Assembly: GCA_019244295.1 (NCBI GenBank) | Contig: JAFASX010000120.1 | Location: 1-64,000, forward strand | DNA length: 64,000 nucleotides | Reading direction: 5' to 3' | From: Pseudonocardia sp. | GTDB lineage: Bacteria; Actinomycetota; Actinomycetes; Mycobacteriales; Pseudonocardiaceae | In this document: in pieces, positions 37,217-46,683 of the stretch | How the letters are laid out: every line of letters begins with the position of its first letter | Numbering within the stretch: position 1 is the first letter of the stretch | Program-made: the position numbers and the translations under genes | Notes under the pieces: generated by a model | The model's input: the letters and a program-made list of their open reading frames with translations, nothing else | The model's database searches: none | Told to the model about the DNA's origin: nothing

Positions 37217-38215
37217 CTACAACCGCTCGGCCCTGGCCACGATCTTCTCCCAGGCCGCCCACCACAGCGAGCGTTGATGTTGCCCTCGGGCGTACTCGCG
37301 CTCCACCAGCCGCCCGGCGACGAACATCATCATGGGGTTGGGCGTTTCGCCGAGCCCGGCCACCAGCTCGCGGATCCGGTGTTGTGCCACGCACGCGTCC
37401 TGGTGGTCACCCAGCACCTCCTGCAGCCCGCTGGTGGCGTCGAGCAGCTGGCGCACTGGCTTGCCAAGCACCGGTTCGGCAAGTTCCCCGGTGTATCTCA
37501 GCCGCTTGCCCTTGATCCGCAGCGCGTGCAGCATCTCGTCTGACGGATTATCCCCGGCGCGCCGCACCGCTTTGCTCAGCGATCGATACTGCTTACGAAC
37601 CAGCTTGATCAGCTGTGGCTGTTTCTTGCTCGCCTTCGGGGTGGGCAGCGGACACCGAACCGCGTCGGCCAGGCGCTCCAGCAGCGTGGTGTAGCGAGGC
37701 GCGCTGAGCGCGGCGAGCATGTCCTGGCGGGCTTCGCGGTATTCGTCGTCCAGCGCGCCGATGAGCTGCTCGGCGAAGGCTCGCTCTTCGGCGGGTAGGT
37801 TGGAGGCGAGCTGGCGCAGCCTCGGCAGCAACACGTCCAGGTCGCGCACCGGACCTAGCGAACGCCCGAGCCAACCCAACTCGGCCCGCAGCTCATCGGC
37901 CCAGTCAGCATCCAACAGTGGCGCGGCCGCTTTCAGCGCCGCGCGCATCCGGCGCACAGCTACCCGCATCTGGTGCACGTCCTCGACGTCGGCCCCGGTA
38001 CGGGCGCCAGGGTCGTGTCGCAACAGTGCGCGCAACCGGCTATCCAGAGCCACCCGGACGTGATGTACCGGTGAGTCATCCGGACGGGCCGACAGTGGCT
38101 CAGGCAACTCAAACAGGCTAGCCGGCAGCGAGTCCCTCGCGGGGACCGCGGCCGCTCGGCGGGGGGCGTGGATACCAGCGCGGATACCGGCGTGCTCACT
38201 AGTGGCGGCTGTCAC
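37217..38215 (-). CDS. CHAD domain protein
   Basis: The 332-residue protein is mainly helical and rich in His, Arg and Lys: VEDVHQMRVAVRRMRAALKA, GPVRDLDVLLPRLRQLAS, DEMLHALRIKGKRLRYTGEL and LGDHQDACVAQHRIREL. These are the conserved basic blocks of CHAD domains, which bind polyphosphate. There is no attached CYTH domain. It is convergent with dapC and leaves only 44 bases between the two stops. Confidence 0.9.
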   Translation of the reverse strand: MTAATSEHAGIRAGIHAPRRAAAVPARDSLPASLFELPEPLSARPDDSPVHHVRVALDSRLRALLRHDPGARTGADVEDVHQMRVAVRRMRAALKAAAPLLDADWADELRAELGWLGRSLGPVRDLDVLLPRLRQLASNLPAEERAFAEQLIGALDDEYREARQDMLAALSAPRYTTLLERLADAVRCPLPTPKASKKQPQLIKLVRKQYRSLSKAVRRAGDNPSDEMLHALRIKGKRLRYTGELAEPVLGKPVRQLLDATSGLQEVLGDHQDACVAQHRIRELVAGLGETPNPMMMFVAGRLVEREYARGQHQRSLWWAAWEKIVARAERL

Positions 38216-38242
38216 CGCGTTGAGGATACGCGTCTGTCAAGA

Positions 38243-39187
38243 TCAATTGTTCGCGTGCAGCGCCGTATTCAGCTCGACCTTGCGCCCGGCGAGCGGACGC
38301 GCCTCCACCGTGCCTGTTACTGAGTTGCGAAGGAACAGTAACCCTGAGCTTCCGGAGAGTTCACCTGCTCTGACCACCGTGCCGTCGGGCAAGGTCACCT
38401 TGGTACCGGCGGTGACATAGAGTCCGGCTTCAACCACGCAGTCGTCGCCCAACGAAATGCCGATCCCGGCATTCGCGCCGACCAAGCAGTTGCGGCCGAC
38501 TGAGATCACCTCTTTGCCGCCGCCGGACAGCATACCCATGATCGACGCGCCGCCGCCGATGTCGGAACCGTCCCCAACCACCACGCCCGCCGAAATGCGG
38601 CCCTCCACCATCGAAGTGCCGAGGGTTCCGGCGTTGAAGTTGACGAATCCCTCGTGCATCACGGTGGTGCCCTCGGCCAAGTGGGCACCGAGCCGGACCC
38701 GGTCGGCGTCACCGATCCGCACCCCGGACGGCACGACGTAATCGACCATTCGGGGGAACTTGTCCAGCCCGTACACCGTGAGCTGACCGTGCTTGGCGCG
38801 CAGCCGAGCTCGGGTCAGCTCGAAGCTAGGCGCCGGGCACGGACCGGCGCTGGTCCACACCACGGTGGCGAGCAGGCCGAACACCCCGTCCATATTTATT
38901 GAGCGCGGCTTGACCAACCGATGGCTGAGCAGATGGAGCCGCAGGTAGACGTCGTGCGCGTCGGTCGGGGACTCGGCCAGCGAGGCAATCTCGGTGCGCA
39001 CCATGACGAGCGTGACGCCTCGGGCTTCGTCGTGGCCCAGCAGCGCCGTCAGCTCGTTTGCTGGCTCGGACGTCGTGGTGTCCGTGGCTCGGCCGAGCAT
39101 GGGTTTCGGGTACCAGGTGTCCAGCACGGTGCCGTCGGCGGCCACAGTGGCAACGCCGACGCCATGGGCGCCGTCGGTGATATGCAC
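38243..39187 (-). CDS. dapD: Tetrahydrodipicolinate N-succinyltransferase
   Basis: The 314-residue protein has a left-handed beta-helix of hexapeptide repeats in its second half ([60 protein letters not shown]). It also has the actinobacterial DapD N-terminus ([21 protein letters not shown]). It transfers succinyl from succinyl-CoA to tetrahydrodipicolinate, the step before DapC. It is separated by 27 bases from the CHAD gene upstream of which it stands; the two may be co-transcribed. Confidence 0.95.
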   Translation of the reverse strand: MHITDGAHGVGVATVAADGTVLDTWYPKPMLGRATDTTTSEPANELTALLGHDEARGVTLVMVRTEIASLAESPTDAHDVYLRLHLLSHRLVKPRSINMDGVFGLLATVVWTSAGPCPAPSFELTRARLRAKHGQLTVYGLDKFPRMVDYVVPSGVRIGDADRVRLGAHLAEGTTVMHEGFVNFNAGTLGTSMVEGRISAGVVVGDGSDIGGGASIMGMLSGGGKEVISVGRNCLVGANAGIGISLGDDCVVEAGLYVTAGTKVTLPDGTVVRAGELSGSSGLLFLRNSVTGTVEARPLAGRKVELNTALHANN

Positions 39188-39287
39188 GAAGGCACGTTAT
39201 AGCAGCGCACCGCGGCCGTCCGGCACGAACTTCGGCGGCCGGCGTGACCAGATATATCCCTTTCCACTCTTTAGATACACTGGCCTG

Positions 39288-39508
39288 ATGACGAAGCGCC
39301 TGGTGGATATCTGCTTGCCGGCAGTGTTGATCTCGCCGATGATGACCGGCGCCGATCCGCGTGGGCCTGAGCGCATACTTTCTAGGCGACACCTCGGCGG
39401 TTGCTCGAATCGGGCAAGCCGTCCGTCGCGGCGCGGCTCGTCCCGCCGCTGGAAGCCGGCCTGATAACGCGATGTGCCATTACCGCGCTCGCCGCTCGGT
39501 CCTCTTAG
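39288..39508 (+). pseudogene. Decayed vapBC toxin-antitoxin locus
   Basis: ATG 39288 begins MTKRLVDI, the typical VapB antitoxin start, but the rest of the antitoxin is gone. From 39361 one frame reads LSAYFLGDTSAVARIGQ, the start of a PIN-domain VapC toxin. A one-base shift near 39418 moves the continuation (VAARLVPPLEAGLITRCAIT, then AL) into the next frame, where it stops at 39508. The C-terminal half of the PIN domain is missing. TACACT at 39275-39280 looks like the -10 box of a leaderless vapB promoter. Confidence 0.6.
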
Positions 39509-39699
39509 ATAGTTCTTGTAGTCGATAGGTAAAACAGCAGCGCCACTAGAGTGCCAGAACCTAATAGCTCGCCTTGCCGAGCGAGCTCCGTGACACGCGA
39601 GAGCTTCACCCACTCCACGCGGCCGACCTCTTCGGTGTCCGTCGGCTCACCGATTCGCTTGGCCTCACGCCACAGAACCGTTCCCCGAATGTCCGCCAC
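39505..39699 (-). pseudogene. C-terminal fragment of a Nudix hydrolase
   Basis: The fragment reads TEEVGRVEWVKLSRVTELAR, then QGELLGSGTLVALL, which is the C-terminal helix region of actinobacterial Nudix proteins. The Nudix box is absent and a TAA stands just upstream in frame, so the gene is truncated. It abuts the vapBC relic head to head. Confidence 0.5.
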
Positions 39700-39757
39700 G
39701 TACCGCGCTTATCCGCCACACCTGCACCCTACGACTGATACATGCCACTTATCCGAG

Positions 39758-39952
39758 CTAATCCTGCCCATCAGGAAGCCTATTGCGCTGCCGGACGGAG
39801 TTGATCTCGTCCGCCAGCTCGGCCGCTCGGGCGCGGTGACGGGCCGCTTCGGCTCGTTCGCTGAGCGTTAGATAGGCGAGTGTCAGGTCTTGGAGAAGTC
39901 GCGCTTGCCTCGGCTCGCTTGCGTCAAGTCGTCCAGCGTTCCGGAAAATGGT
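39758..39952 (-). pseudogene. C-terminal fragment of a TPR-type regulator
   Basis: An open minus-strand frame of about 64 codons reads ARLLQDLTLAYLTLSERAEA, then ARHRARAAELADEINSVRQR. This is like the tetratricopeptide tail of actinobacterial XRE-type regulators. It has no start codon of its own and an in-frame stop upstream. It lies upstream of the Nudix fragment on the same strand. Confidence 0.35.
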
Positions 39953-40169
39953 TCATAACAGACTTGGGGATTGCCCGTATCGACGACCGGATCGTCAAGG
40001 AGTTGGCCTCACGGCAGTGCTCAAAGGACCTGCTGACTGTCGGGGGAAACTCAACGCATGTCTGGCGTGAGAACGACCGCGCGGCGGCCGGTGCGCCCTG
40101 TTTGGTTCGCTGGCTTGCGGAGCTACACTTGGTCAACATTCGGTTGATTATCCTAGCCGAGGTGAGCGG

Positions 40170-40392
40170 ATGGAGGCGCAGTTGAGCGTGAAGGACGCAG
40201 CGCGCACGGGGTTGGGAACTACGCGTCAGGCGGCGCCGACTGACTTTTGAAGAGTTCACGGAGCGACCAGCGGTGTTCGCCCTCAACGGTCCCGGCCGCG
40301 GCAAGAACCTAGTTCGGTGTTCCGTGGGTAACCTGACTATTGAACTTGGCAAGTTGGCGCAGCGTGTCAACCTTGAGAGATCAATTCGGTGA
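40170..40392 (+). pseudogene. Possible relic of a helix-turn-helix (XRE) gene
   Basis: Short pieces in different frames resemble the start of an XRE regulator: MEAQLSVKDAART, then RVRRRRLTFEEFTER, then SVGNLTIELGKLAQRVN. This suggests a frameshifted helix-turn-helix domain just ahead of the intact Nudix gene. The match is weak and could be chance. Confidence 0.25.
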
Positions 40393-40850
40393 GCGACCCA
40401 GCGGCTAACTTCGCTATGCCGCGTCTCGCGGCGGGTGCGCTCTTTGTCGACAGCGATAGCGTCTTGTTGGTTCGCAAGACCTATGGTAATCGTTGGGATA
40501 TTCCGGGTGGTTACATCGATCGAGGTGAATCTCCGGCGTCGGCCTGCGAACGCGAAGTGCGCGAAGAATTGGGACTAGACAGAGCCGTCAGGCGCCTGTT
40601 GGTTCACGATTGGGCACCCAACAACGCGGAAGGTGATAAGATACTCTACATATTCGATTGTGGTGAGCTTGGCGACGACGAGCGCGCAATTCGCCTTGAC
40701 GGAACCGAAATCGACAAGACTGAATGGGTAGCGGTCGACGATCTTGCCCGCTACGTGATCCCACGACTCGTACGTCGCCTCACCAATGCCTACCGTGCCT
40801 ACACATCCGGCACGATCTTGTACCTCGAACACGGCCGAGCCCGCACATGA
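40389..40850 (+). CDS. Nudix hydrolase
   Basis: The 153-residue protein has an intact Nudix box, GGYIDRGESPASACEREVRE followed by ELGL, which binds the catalytic metal. It also has the usual first strand LAAGALFVDSDSVLLVRKT. Nudix enzymes hydrolyse nucleoside diphosphates linked to another group; the substrate here is unknown. GTG 40389 is the likely start, though no clear ribosome site is seen. It is the only intact gene in a 4-kb stretch of relics, and its base composition is less GC-rich than that of the flanking dap genes. Confidence 0.85.
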   Translation: MSDPAANFAMPRLAAGALFVDSDSVLLVRKTYGNRWDIPGGYIDRGESPASACEREVREELGLDRAVRRLLVHDWAPNNAEGDKILYIFDCGELGDDERAIRLDGTEIDKTEWVAVDDLARYVIPRLVRRLTNAYRAYTSGTILYLEHGRART

Positions 40851-41458
40851 CACGATTTTTGATCTATTACGGCGCTGGCGCCATTGGTATACGGTCGCTA
40901 AAACCGCGGCCCGGTTACGTGATCTTGGTTAGTGCGGCGCTATCCCGTCCGATGTGGCCTCGGCTGCCTTTGCCAGGGTGACGTTGCTTGTTCGGCTGGA
41001 ACCGGAAGCCGAGCCGGCGGGGGGACCTATGCCAGCTGGGGATACAGCAAGGTCGGGCCGCCGCAACCCGGCAGAGACGCGCCATGTATCTCGCTGTGCT
41101 TCGCCCTGGGGCAAAAAGCTTGGCTAGCGCCTGGGCAAATGACCTGCGATTGCTTTCTGCCGCTGAGGCTGCCGGACGGTTGCGTGACCGACGGCTCAGG
41201 GACAGGGCTGTGTTAGGCGGGGGCTGGGGCCCTCCGACCATCACGGATGGTCCACTTGGGGGATCACCGAACCACTCCCGAGGGCAATCGCATCGCCCAG
41301 GCCGCGCAACAGCCCATGGACCGGATGGCAGCACTTTAGGACGCCGGATTGACTCCATCGCTGTTCGCATCGCGTGTTCTCGGGCTCAATGGTCGGACAG
41401 CTGTTATGGGTGTCGATGGGTAGTGTGCGATCGCGACGGATGACGTGTCTTCGAACGC
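40851..41458. other. No recognisable gene
   Basis: This 608-base stretch has short open frames in both directions. None has a ribosome site, a family motif or consistent codon use. Short runs such as GNRIAQAAQQPMDRMAAL have coding-like composition but are broken by stops. It is probably decayed DNA between the Nudix gene and the DUF222/HNH element. Confidence 0.5.
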
Positions 41459-42942
41459 TTGTTCGGATATGATGATGGGGTGGTTCCGGGTTCGTTTGAA
41501 GTGGCGCACCAGCGGTTGGCCGAGGCGGTCGACCAGCTGGGTGTGGTTGCCGGTCCGAGTGGCGGTGACGACGAGCTGTTGTCGGTGTTGAGGTTGTGTG
41601 AGGGGGTGGCCCGACGGCTCGATCAGATCACAGTGGACACGATCGCGGTGTTGATCCGGCGGGGGGTGTTCACCGAGCGCGGCTACAAGTCCCCGGTCGG
41701 AGCGTTAGGTGATCTGCTGGGCTGGGACCGTTCCGAAGCCCGTCGCCGAGTGATCGCCGCCGAGCAGGTGTGCGTCCGGACCGGTTTGGATGGCACCGAG
41801 TTGCCGGCGAAGCTGGACGCCACCGCGGATGCGTTCACCGCTGGAAAAGCCAGCTTGCGGCACGTCGAGGTGATCGCTCGGTTGCTGAACTCGGCTGCCG
41901 CCGGCCGACTAGCCCCGGATGTATGGGCGGGGGTGGAAGAGCAACTGGCCGGCAAGACCGGTGAATACAGCCCCAGTGAGTTGCACACCTGGGGAACCAC
42001 GCTGATCGAGCTGCTGGACCAGGATGGCGCCGAGCCTGATGATCGGGAACTGGAGTTGGTCAACGAGTTGCATCTAGTTCGAAAATAGGTGCCGCTGGGG
42101 CTGGTGGTGCTGGTGCGACGAATTTTCAGCCCGAACGGGCGCCCCGTCAGGGGCACTGATGACTAACCGGGAAATAGGTACCCCTGATGCTCGTGGTACT
42201 GATGAGGCGATTTTCACGCCCACGAGGCGCCCCCCAGGGGGTACAACAACTGACCCGTACTGGCACCGGCGGTGGGACGTTGAAGGGCCGATTTGAGGAC
42301 GCGGCGATGTTCGATGCGATCGCCACCGCGATCGACGCCCATGCCAAACCCGTGACCGCGGATGACGACCGGACTCAGGCCCAGCGCCAAGCCGAGGCGT
42401 TGGCTGATGTGTGCGGGTACGTGCTGGATCATGGGGATGTGCCTCAGTGTGGTGGGCAGCGCCCGCACATGAACGTGCACATCCGGCTGGAGGATCTGGA
42501 GGACCGGGCTCGCGCGGCCACCCTCGATCTCGCCGGATTGATCACTCCCGAGGTGATGCGGCAATTGGCCTGCGACGCCGCGATCATCCCGATCGTGTTC
42601 GGCGGGAACAGTCAGCCGTTGGATGTGGGGCGGTTGACCCGCGCTATCCCCGACGGGCTCCGCCGCGCGGTCATCGCTCGGGATCGATGCTGCGCCTATC
42701 CCGGCTGCAACCGGCCGCCGTCGTGGTGCGAAATCCACCACATCATTCCGTGGGAGCACGGCGGGGAAACCAAGCTCGGCAACCTGACCATGCTCTGCAA
42801 GGTCCACCACCGGCTGGTTCATCGCAGCGGCTGGACCGTGCGCATCGACAACGGCTTACCTGAGTTCATCCCACCGGCCTGGATCGACCCACACCAAAAA
42901 CCCAGGCGACAAGTCCCGGCGTATCTCGTCGACACTGGATAA
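41459..42942 (+). pseudogene. DUF222/HNH endonuclease gene (13E12 type), interrupted
   Basis: The first part (to 42088) is a DUF222 domain: AEAVDQLGVVAG, ERGYKSPVGALGDLLGWDRS and ASLRHVEVIARLLNSAAAG. It stops at a TAG at 42086-42088. The second part resumes at about 42250 in another frame with TGTGGGTLKGRFEDAAMFDA. It ends in an HNH nuclease domain, CAYPGCNRPPSWCEIHHIIP followed by WEHGG and LCKVHHRLVH. About 165 bases of palindromic repeat lie exactly between. Without them the parts would join as a normal 13E12-type protein. The HNH half has possible internal starts (42187 or later) and could be made alone, but the full protein is broken. TTG 41459 or GTG 41480 may be the start. Confidence 0.75.
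42089..42244. repeat. Two tandem palindrome-bounded elements inserted in the DUF222/HNH gene
   Basis: Unit 1 (42089-42156) is bounded by GTGCCGCTG and CAGGGGCAC. Unit 2 (42178-42244) is bounded by GTACCCCTG and CAGGGGGTAC. The units are 68 and 67 bases long and related to each other (for example AAATAGGT before each and GGCGCCCC inside each). The ends of each can pair, giving long hairpins. They carry no gene and look like small non-autonomous or REP-like elements. Confidence 0.65.
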
Positions 42943-43020
42943 AGAAGGCGTTTGGGGATCGCGAGTATTGATCTTGTACGAGGCGTCGAACTTGGGTGCG
43001 CCATAGCAGGAAGCTGGTTT

Positions 43021-43052
43021 GCGGGAATGGGGGACAGCGGGAATGGGGGACG
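43021..43052. repeat. 16-base tandem duplication
   Basis: GCGGGAATGGGGGACA at 43021-43036 is followed directly by the same 16 bases with one change at the end (43037-43052). It lies in the 276-base stretch between the HNH gene and dapE, where I see no convincing gene. Confidence 0.8.
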
Positions 43053-43218
43053 GTATGAGCGAAAACACGGCGTTGTGTTCGAGCGCGACGCCGACCACTA
43101 CCGGGTCACCGAATTCGGCCGCCAGCTGCGCGGTGACGCCGGGTACACGGCCGGCCGGGGTGCCGCGGCGGCCGGGGCCTGCCGCCTGGGCGACGAGCGC
43201 CGGGTAGCGTCGAGCGGC

Positions 43219-44298
43219 GTGGGTAACATCAAGTTCGACCTCACCGCTGACCCCGTGGATCTCACCACCGCGATGGTGGATATCCCCAGTGTGTCCGGTA
43301 TGGAAGCAGCGATCGCCGATGCCCTCGAGGAGGCACTGCACCGGCAAGCCCCGCACCTGGAGATACTGCGCGACGGAAACGCGGTACTAGCCCGCAGCGC
43401 TGGATCGCGGCTGACCAGGGTGCTACTAGCCGGCCACCTGGACACCGTGCCGGTCGCGGGCAACTTGCCCAGCCGCCGCGTTGGCGGCTTGATCTACGGT
43501 TGCGGCGCATCGGACATGAAAGCCGGGGACGCGGTGATCGCGCATCTGGCGGCCACCGTGAACCACCCGGCGCACGAGATCACCTGCGTGTTCTACGACT
43601 GCGAGGAGGTGATGGCAGCGCGCAACGGGCTGGCTCGCATTGAGCGCAGCCATCCGGAGTGGCTGGAAGCTGACCTCGCCATCCTGGCCGAGCCAACCAA
43701 CGGCGTGCTGGAAGCCGGTTGCCAGGGCACGCTGAGGGTGGTCGTCAGCGCTGAAGGCCGGCGGGCCCACTCGGCCCGGTCCTGGCTGGGCCGCAACGCC
43801 ATCCACGCCGCCGGGGAGGTGCTGGACCGGCTCAATGCGTACCAGCCCCGGCGGGTGGAGATCGATGGATGCGAGTATCGAGAGGGACTGCAGGCGGTGG
43901 GAATCGAGGGCGGCGTTGCTGGCAATGTGGTACCGGACGCGTGCCGGGTTACCGTGAACTTTCGGTTCGCCCCGGACCGCACGGTCGCCGAGGCCACCGC
44001 GCACGTCATGGACGTCTTCACAGGGATGGACGTGGAAGTCATCGATAGCGCGGCTGGCGCGTTGCCCGGGTTGCACACACCAACCGCACGGGCGTTCTTA
44101 GCCGCTACCGGCGCGCGGCCGGCGGCCAAGTACGGCTGGACTGATGTCTCCCGATTCGCCGCGCTGGGTGTCCCCGCGGTTAACTTCGGGCCAGGTGATC
44201 CGAACCTGGCACACACCAAGGAGGAATACGTGGACACCGCGCGGATCACCGAGTGCGCCGACCTGCTGCGCCACTTTCTTGTCAGCCCTGCCCAGTAA
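43219..44298 (+). CDS. dapE: Succinyl-diaminopimelate desuccinylase
   Basis: I place the start at GTG 43219 ([20 protein letters not shown]), which fits the length of actinobacterial DapE at about 359 residues. The frame is open further upstream but does not look coding there, and the ribosome site is weak. It is an M20-family metallopeptidase with zinc ligands in [14 protein letters not shown] and [19 protein letters not shown], and [20 protein letters not shown] for the catalytic Glu pair. It releases succinate from N-succinyl-diaminopimelate and completes the DapD-DapC-DapE branch encoded in this window. Only nine bases separate it from the next gene. Confidence 0.92.
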   Translation: MGNIKFDLTADPVDLTTAMVDIPSVSGMEAAIADALEEALHRQAPHLEILRDGNAVLARSAGSRLTRVLLAGHLDTVPVAGNLPSRRVGGLIYGCGASDMKAGDAVIAHLAATVNHPAHEITCVFYDCEEVMAARNGLARIERSHPEWLEADLAILAEPTNGVLEAGCQGTLRVVVSAEGRRAHSARSWLGRNAIHAAGEVLDRLNAYQPRRVEIDGCEYREGLQAVGIEGGVAGNVVPDACRVTVNFRFAPDRTVAEATAHVMDVFTGMDVEVIDSAAGALPGLHTPTARAFLAATGARPAAKYGWTDVSRFAALGVPAVNFGPGDPNLAHTKEEYVDTARITECADLLRHFLVSPAQ

Positions 44299-44307
44299 GG
44301 TCGGGTT

Positions 44308-45105
44308 GTGTCCGATAGTTTTGATTTTGACCCGGGGCCCGGTCTTACGCCGGCAGATGAGCATCCGTCCGAGAAAATGCGTGGCCCGATAGTGCTGCGC
44401 CGCGACCGCAGGAAGGAGCCGACCACGACCGATCAGCGGCTGCTGGACTCGCGCGGTCCTTCGGATTGGGTGCACACCGATCCGTGGCGGGTACTGCGTA
44501 TCCAGGCGGAGTTCGTCGAGGGCTTCGGTATGCTCGCTGAGCTGCCCAAGGCGGTCACCGTATTCGGCTCGGCCCGCACCCGACGAGATCATCCGGAATA
44601 CGCGCTTGGCCGACAGCTGGGCGCGGCGCTGGCGGGCGCTGGCTTCGCGGTGATTACCGGTGGCGGCCCCGGCGCGATGGAAGCGGTCAACCGGGGATGT
44701 AACGACGCTGGCGGGCTGTCCGTCGGGTTAGGTATCGAGCTGCCGTTTGAGCAAGGCCTGAACCCCTGGGTTGACCTTGGCATCAACTTTCGCTACTTCT
44801 TCGCCCGCAAAACGATGTTTGTGAAGTACTCACAAGCGTTTGTCTGCCTACCCGGCGGGTTCGGCACGTTGGATGAGCTGTTCGAGGCACTGACGCTGGT
44901 ACAGACCAAGAAGGTGACCAAATTCCCGGTGGTGCTGTTGGGCGCCGAGTACTGGAGTGGTTTGCACGACTGGTTGGCCGGCATGGTCCGGGGCAGCGGC
45001 AAGATCGGTGACCAGGATCTCGCGCTGCTGCACCTCACCGACGACGTGGACGACGCGGTGAAGGTTGTCGAGGAGGCGTACCGCGCGTGGGAGCGGACGC
45101 ATTGA
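44308..45105 (+). CDS. LOG-family protein, long form
   Basis: The 265-residue protein has the LOG signature in two parts, ITGGGPGAMEAVNRGCNDAG and CLPGGFGTLDELFEALTLVQ. It also has the family's VTVFGSARTRRDHPEY start. LOG proteins hydrolyse nucleoside monophosphates, in some cases cytokinin ribotides, to free base and ribose phosphate. GTG 44308 sits behind AAGGTCGG. In mycobacteria a single LOG gene (Rv1205 type) stands near dapE; here a second, shorter LOG gene follows directly. Confidence 0.88.
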   Translation: MSDSFDFDPGPGLTPADEHPSEKMRGPIVLRRDRRKEPTTTDQRLLDSRGPSDWVHTDPWRVLRIQAEFVEGFGMLAELPKAVTVFGSARTRRDHPEYALGRQLGAALAGAGFAVITGGGPGAMEAVNRGCNDAGGLSVGLGIELPFEQGLNPWVDLGINFRYFFARKTMFVKYSQAFVCLPGGFGTLDELFEALTLVQTKKVTKFPVVLLGAEYWSGLHDWLAGMVRGSGKIGDQDLALLHLTDDVDDAVKVVEEAYRAWERTH

Positions 45106-45154
45106 GCCCTGGCGGCGGCCGCGCGTGGGGCCGAGGTAAGAGCTGGGTCGAGGC

Positions 45155-45694
45155 ATGAGCCGGGCCATCTGTGTGTATTGCGGATCTCACGACGGCATAG
45201 CGCCGCGTCATGTGCAGTTAGCCGAAGCGGTCGGTCGGGGCATCGCGGCGCGCGGGTGGACGCTGGTCTCCGGTGGGGGTCGGCGTTCCATGATGGGCGC
45301 GGTCGCGCGCGGCGCCAGGGCCGGCGGGGCCCGCACCATCGGGGTCATCCCGCGTGCCATGATCGAACGGGAATGGGCGGATCACAGCTGTGATGAACTA
45401 CTGATAACCGACACTATGCGAGAGCGCAAGGCGATGATGGATTCGCGCGCGGACGCGTTCATCGCGCTACCGGGCGGCCTGGGCACCTGCGAAGAGCTGG
45501 TCGAGACGTGGAGTGCCCGAGTGCTGAGCCTGCACACTAAGCCGGTGGTGTTGCTTGACCCGGACGGCCACTACGACGGGTTGCTGTCCTGGTTGCGCGG
45601 TCTGATAGCCGCTGGCTTCGCTCAACCCTGCGCGCTTGAGGCGCTGGAGGTCACCACCGGAGTGGACGCGGCGCTGGACGCCTGCGCCGGCTGA
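45155..45694 (+). CDS. LOG-family nucleoside 5'-monophosphate phosphoribohydrolase, short form
   Basis: The 179-residue protein opens with ICVYCGSHDGIAPRHVQLAE. It carries LVSGGGRRSMMGAVARGARA and FIALPGGLGTCEELVETWS, the complete catalytic and nucleotide-binding motifs of the typical LOG enzyme. It is closer to plant-type and Rv1205-like LOG proteins than its long neighbour 49 bases upstream. Free adenine-type bases or cytokinins would be the products. Its stop is 12 bases before gpgS. Confidence 0.88.
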   Translation: MSRAICVYCGSHDGIAPRHVQLAEAVGRGIAARGWTLVSGGGRRSMMGAVARGARAGGARTIGVIPRAMIEREWADHSCDELLITDTMRERKAMMDSRADAFIALPGGLGTCEELVETWSARVLSLHTKPVVLLDPDGHYDGLLSWLRGLIAAGFAQPCALEALEVTTGVDAALDACAG

Positions 45695-45706
45695 GCCGTA
45701 CGTGAC

Positions 45707-46654
45707 ATGGAACCCGAGTTGGAGGAATGGTTCGCTCGGCGAACCTGGCAATGCCCAGCGTGGACGGTCGCCGAGCTGGTCGCCGCCAAGCGGCGGCAAC
45801 GGGTCTCGGTGGTACTTCCCGCGCTCAACGAGCAGGCCACCGTCGGGCCGATTGTGTCGGCGATCCTGCCGCTCACCGGCGGCGTCGAGCCGCTGGTGGA
45901 CGAGCTGGTGGTGCTCGACTCCGGTTCGACCGACCGCACACGTCACGTGGCGGCACAGGCCGGAGCTCGAGTTGTCGGTTGCGCGGAGGTGCTCGAACAC
46001 CTTGAACCGAGAGCTGGCAAAGGGGAGGCGCTCTGGCGTTCGCTTGCCGCCACTACCGGTGATCTGGTGGTGTTCCTGGATTCTGACCTAGTTGATTTCG
46101 ACGCCGGTTTCGTGCCGGCGCTGCTTGGGCCGCTACTGACAGAACCGGGGGTTGCGCTAGTCAAGGGGTTCTACCGACGTCCGCTGCGGTTGGAGAGTTC
46201 AGAACTGGACAGCGGCGGCGGGCGGGTGACGGAGTTGCTGGCCCGCCCGCTGCTGGCGGCGTTGCGACCTGAGCTGTCGGGCATAGTTCAGCCATTGGGC
46301 GGTGAGTACGCCGCTACCAGGGAGTTGCTGGAGTCGGTGCCGTTCGCCGCCGGTTACGGAGTGGAGATCGGGCTGCTGCTCGACACTCACACTCAGCGGG
46401 GGCTGGGTGCGTTGGCGCAGGTCAACCTGGGTGTGCGTAAGCATCGCAACCGCTCGCTGCCGCAGCTGGGGGTGATGGCTCGGCAGATCCTGGCGGTCGC
46501 GCTGCGCCATTGTGGGCTCCCCGACAGTGGGGCCGCGATCACCCAGTTTCGGCAGATCGAGGGTGAGTGGCTGCCCACCGGTCAGCGGGTGGAGCTCGCC
46601 GAGCGGCCGCCGATGCGGGAGGTTCGCGCCGGGGCCGAGCGATCCCGAGAGTAG
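45707..46654 (+). CDS. gpgS: Glucosyl-3-phosphoglycerate synthase
   Basis: This is a GT81/GT-A fold glycosyltransferase of 315 residues: SVVLPALNEQATVGPIVSAI, LVVLDSGSTDRTRHVA, VVFLDSDLVDFDAGFVPALL (DxD-like) and GIVQPLGGEYAATRELLE. The C-terminal basic stretch VNLGVRKHRNRSLPQLGVMA is also typical. It joins glucose from a nucleotide sugar to 3-phosphoglycerate, the first step toward glucosylglycerate and methylglucose lipopolysaccharide in mycobacteria and their relatives. Its position between LOG and DivIVA-like genes matches mycobacterial Rv1208. Confidence 0.92.
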   Translation: MEPELEEWFARRTWQCPAWTVAELVAAKRRQRVSVVLPALNEQATVGPIVSAILPLTGGVEPLVDELVVLDSGSTDRTRHVAAQAGARVVGCAEVLEHLEPRAGKGEALWRSLAATTGDLVVFLDSDLVDFDAGFVPALLGPLLTEPGVALVKGFYRRPLRLESSELDSGGGRVTELLARPLLAALRPELSGIVQPLGGEYAATRELLESVPFAAGYGVEIGLLLDTHTQRGLGALAQVNLGVRKHRNRSLPQLGVMARQILAVALRHCGLPDSGAAITQFRQIEGEWLPTGQRVELAERPPMREVRAGAERSRE

Positions 46655-46675
46655 TCGAGAGTAGTCGAGAGTAGT
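46646..46675. repeat. Perfect triple 10-base repeat at the end of gpgS
   Basis: CGAGAGTAGT is repeated three times without change. The first copy contains the gpgS stop codon and all copies lie within 10 bases of the next start, so they form the intergenic spacer. Confidence 0.9.
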
Positions 46676-46683
46676 TTTGTCAG

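Noticed and set aside
40988..41443. Open frame of 151 codons before the DUF222/HNH gene
   Set aside because: No ribosome site, no family match and overlapping frames of equal quality on the other strand.
42856..43356. Minus-strand open frame overlapping the start of dapE
   Set aside because: It runs through the conserved dapE N-terminus and the end of the HNH gene; only a short middle part looks protein-like and no family is recognised.
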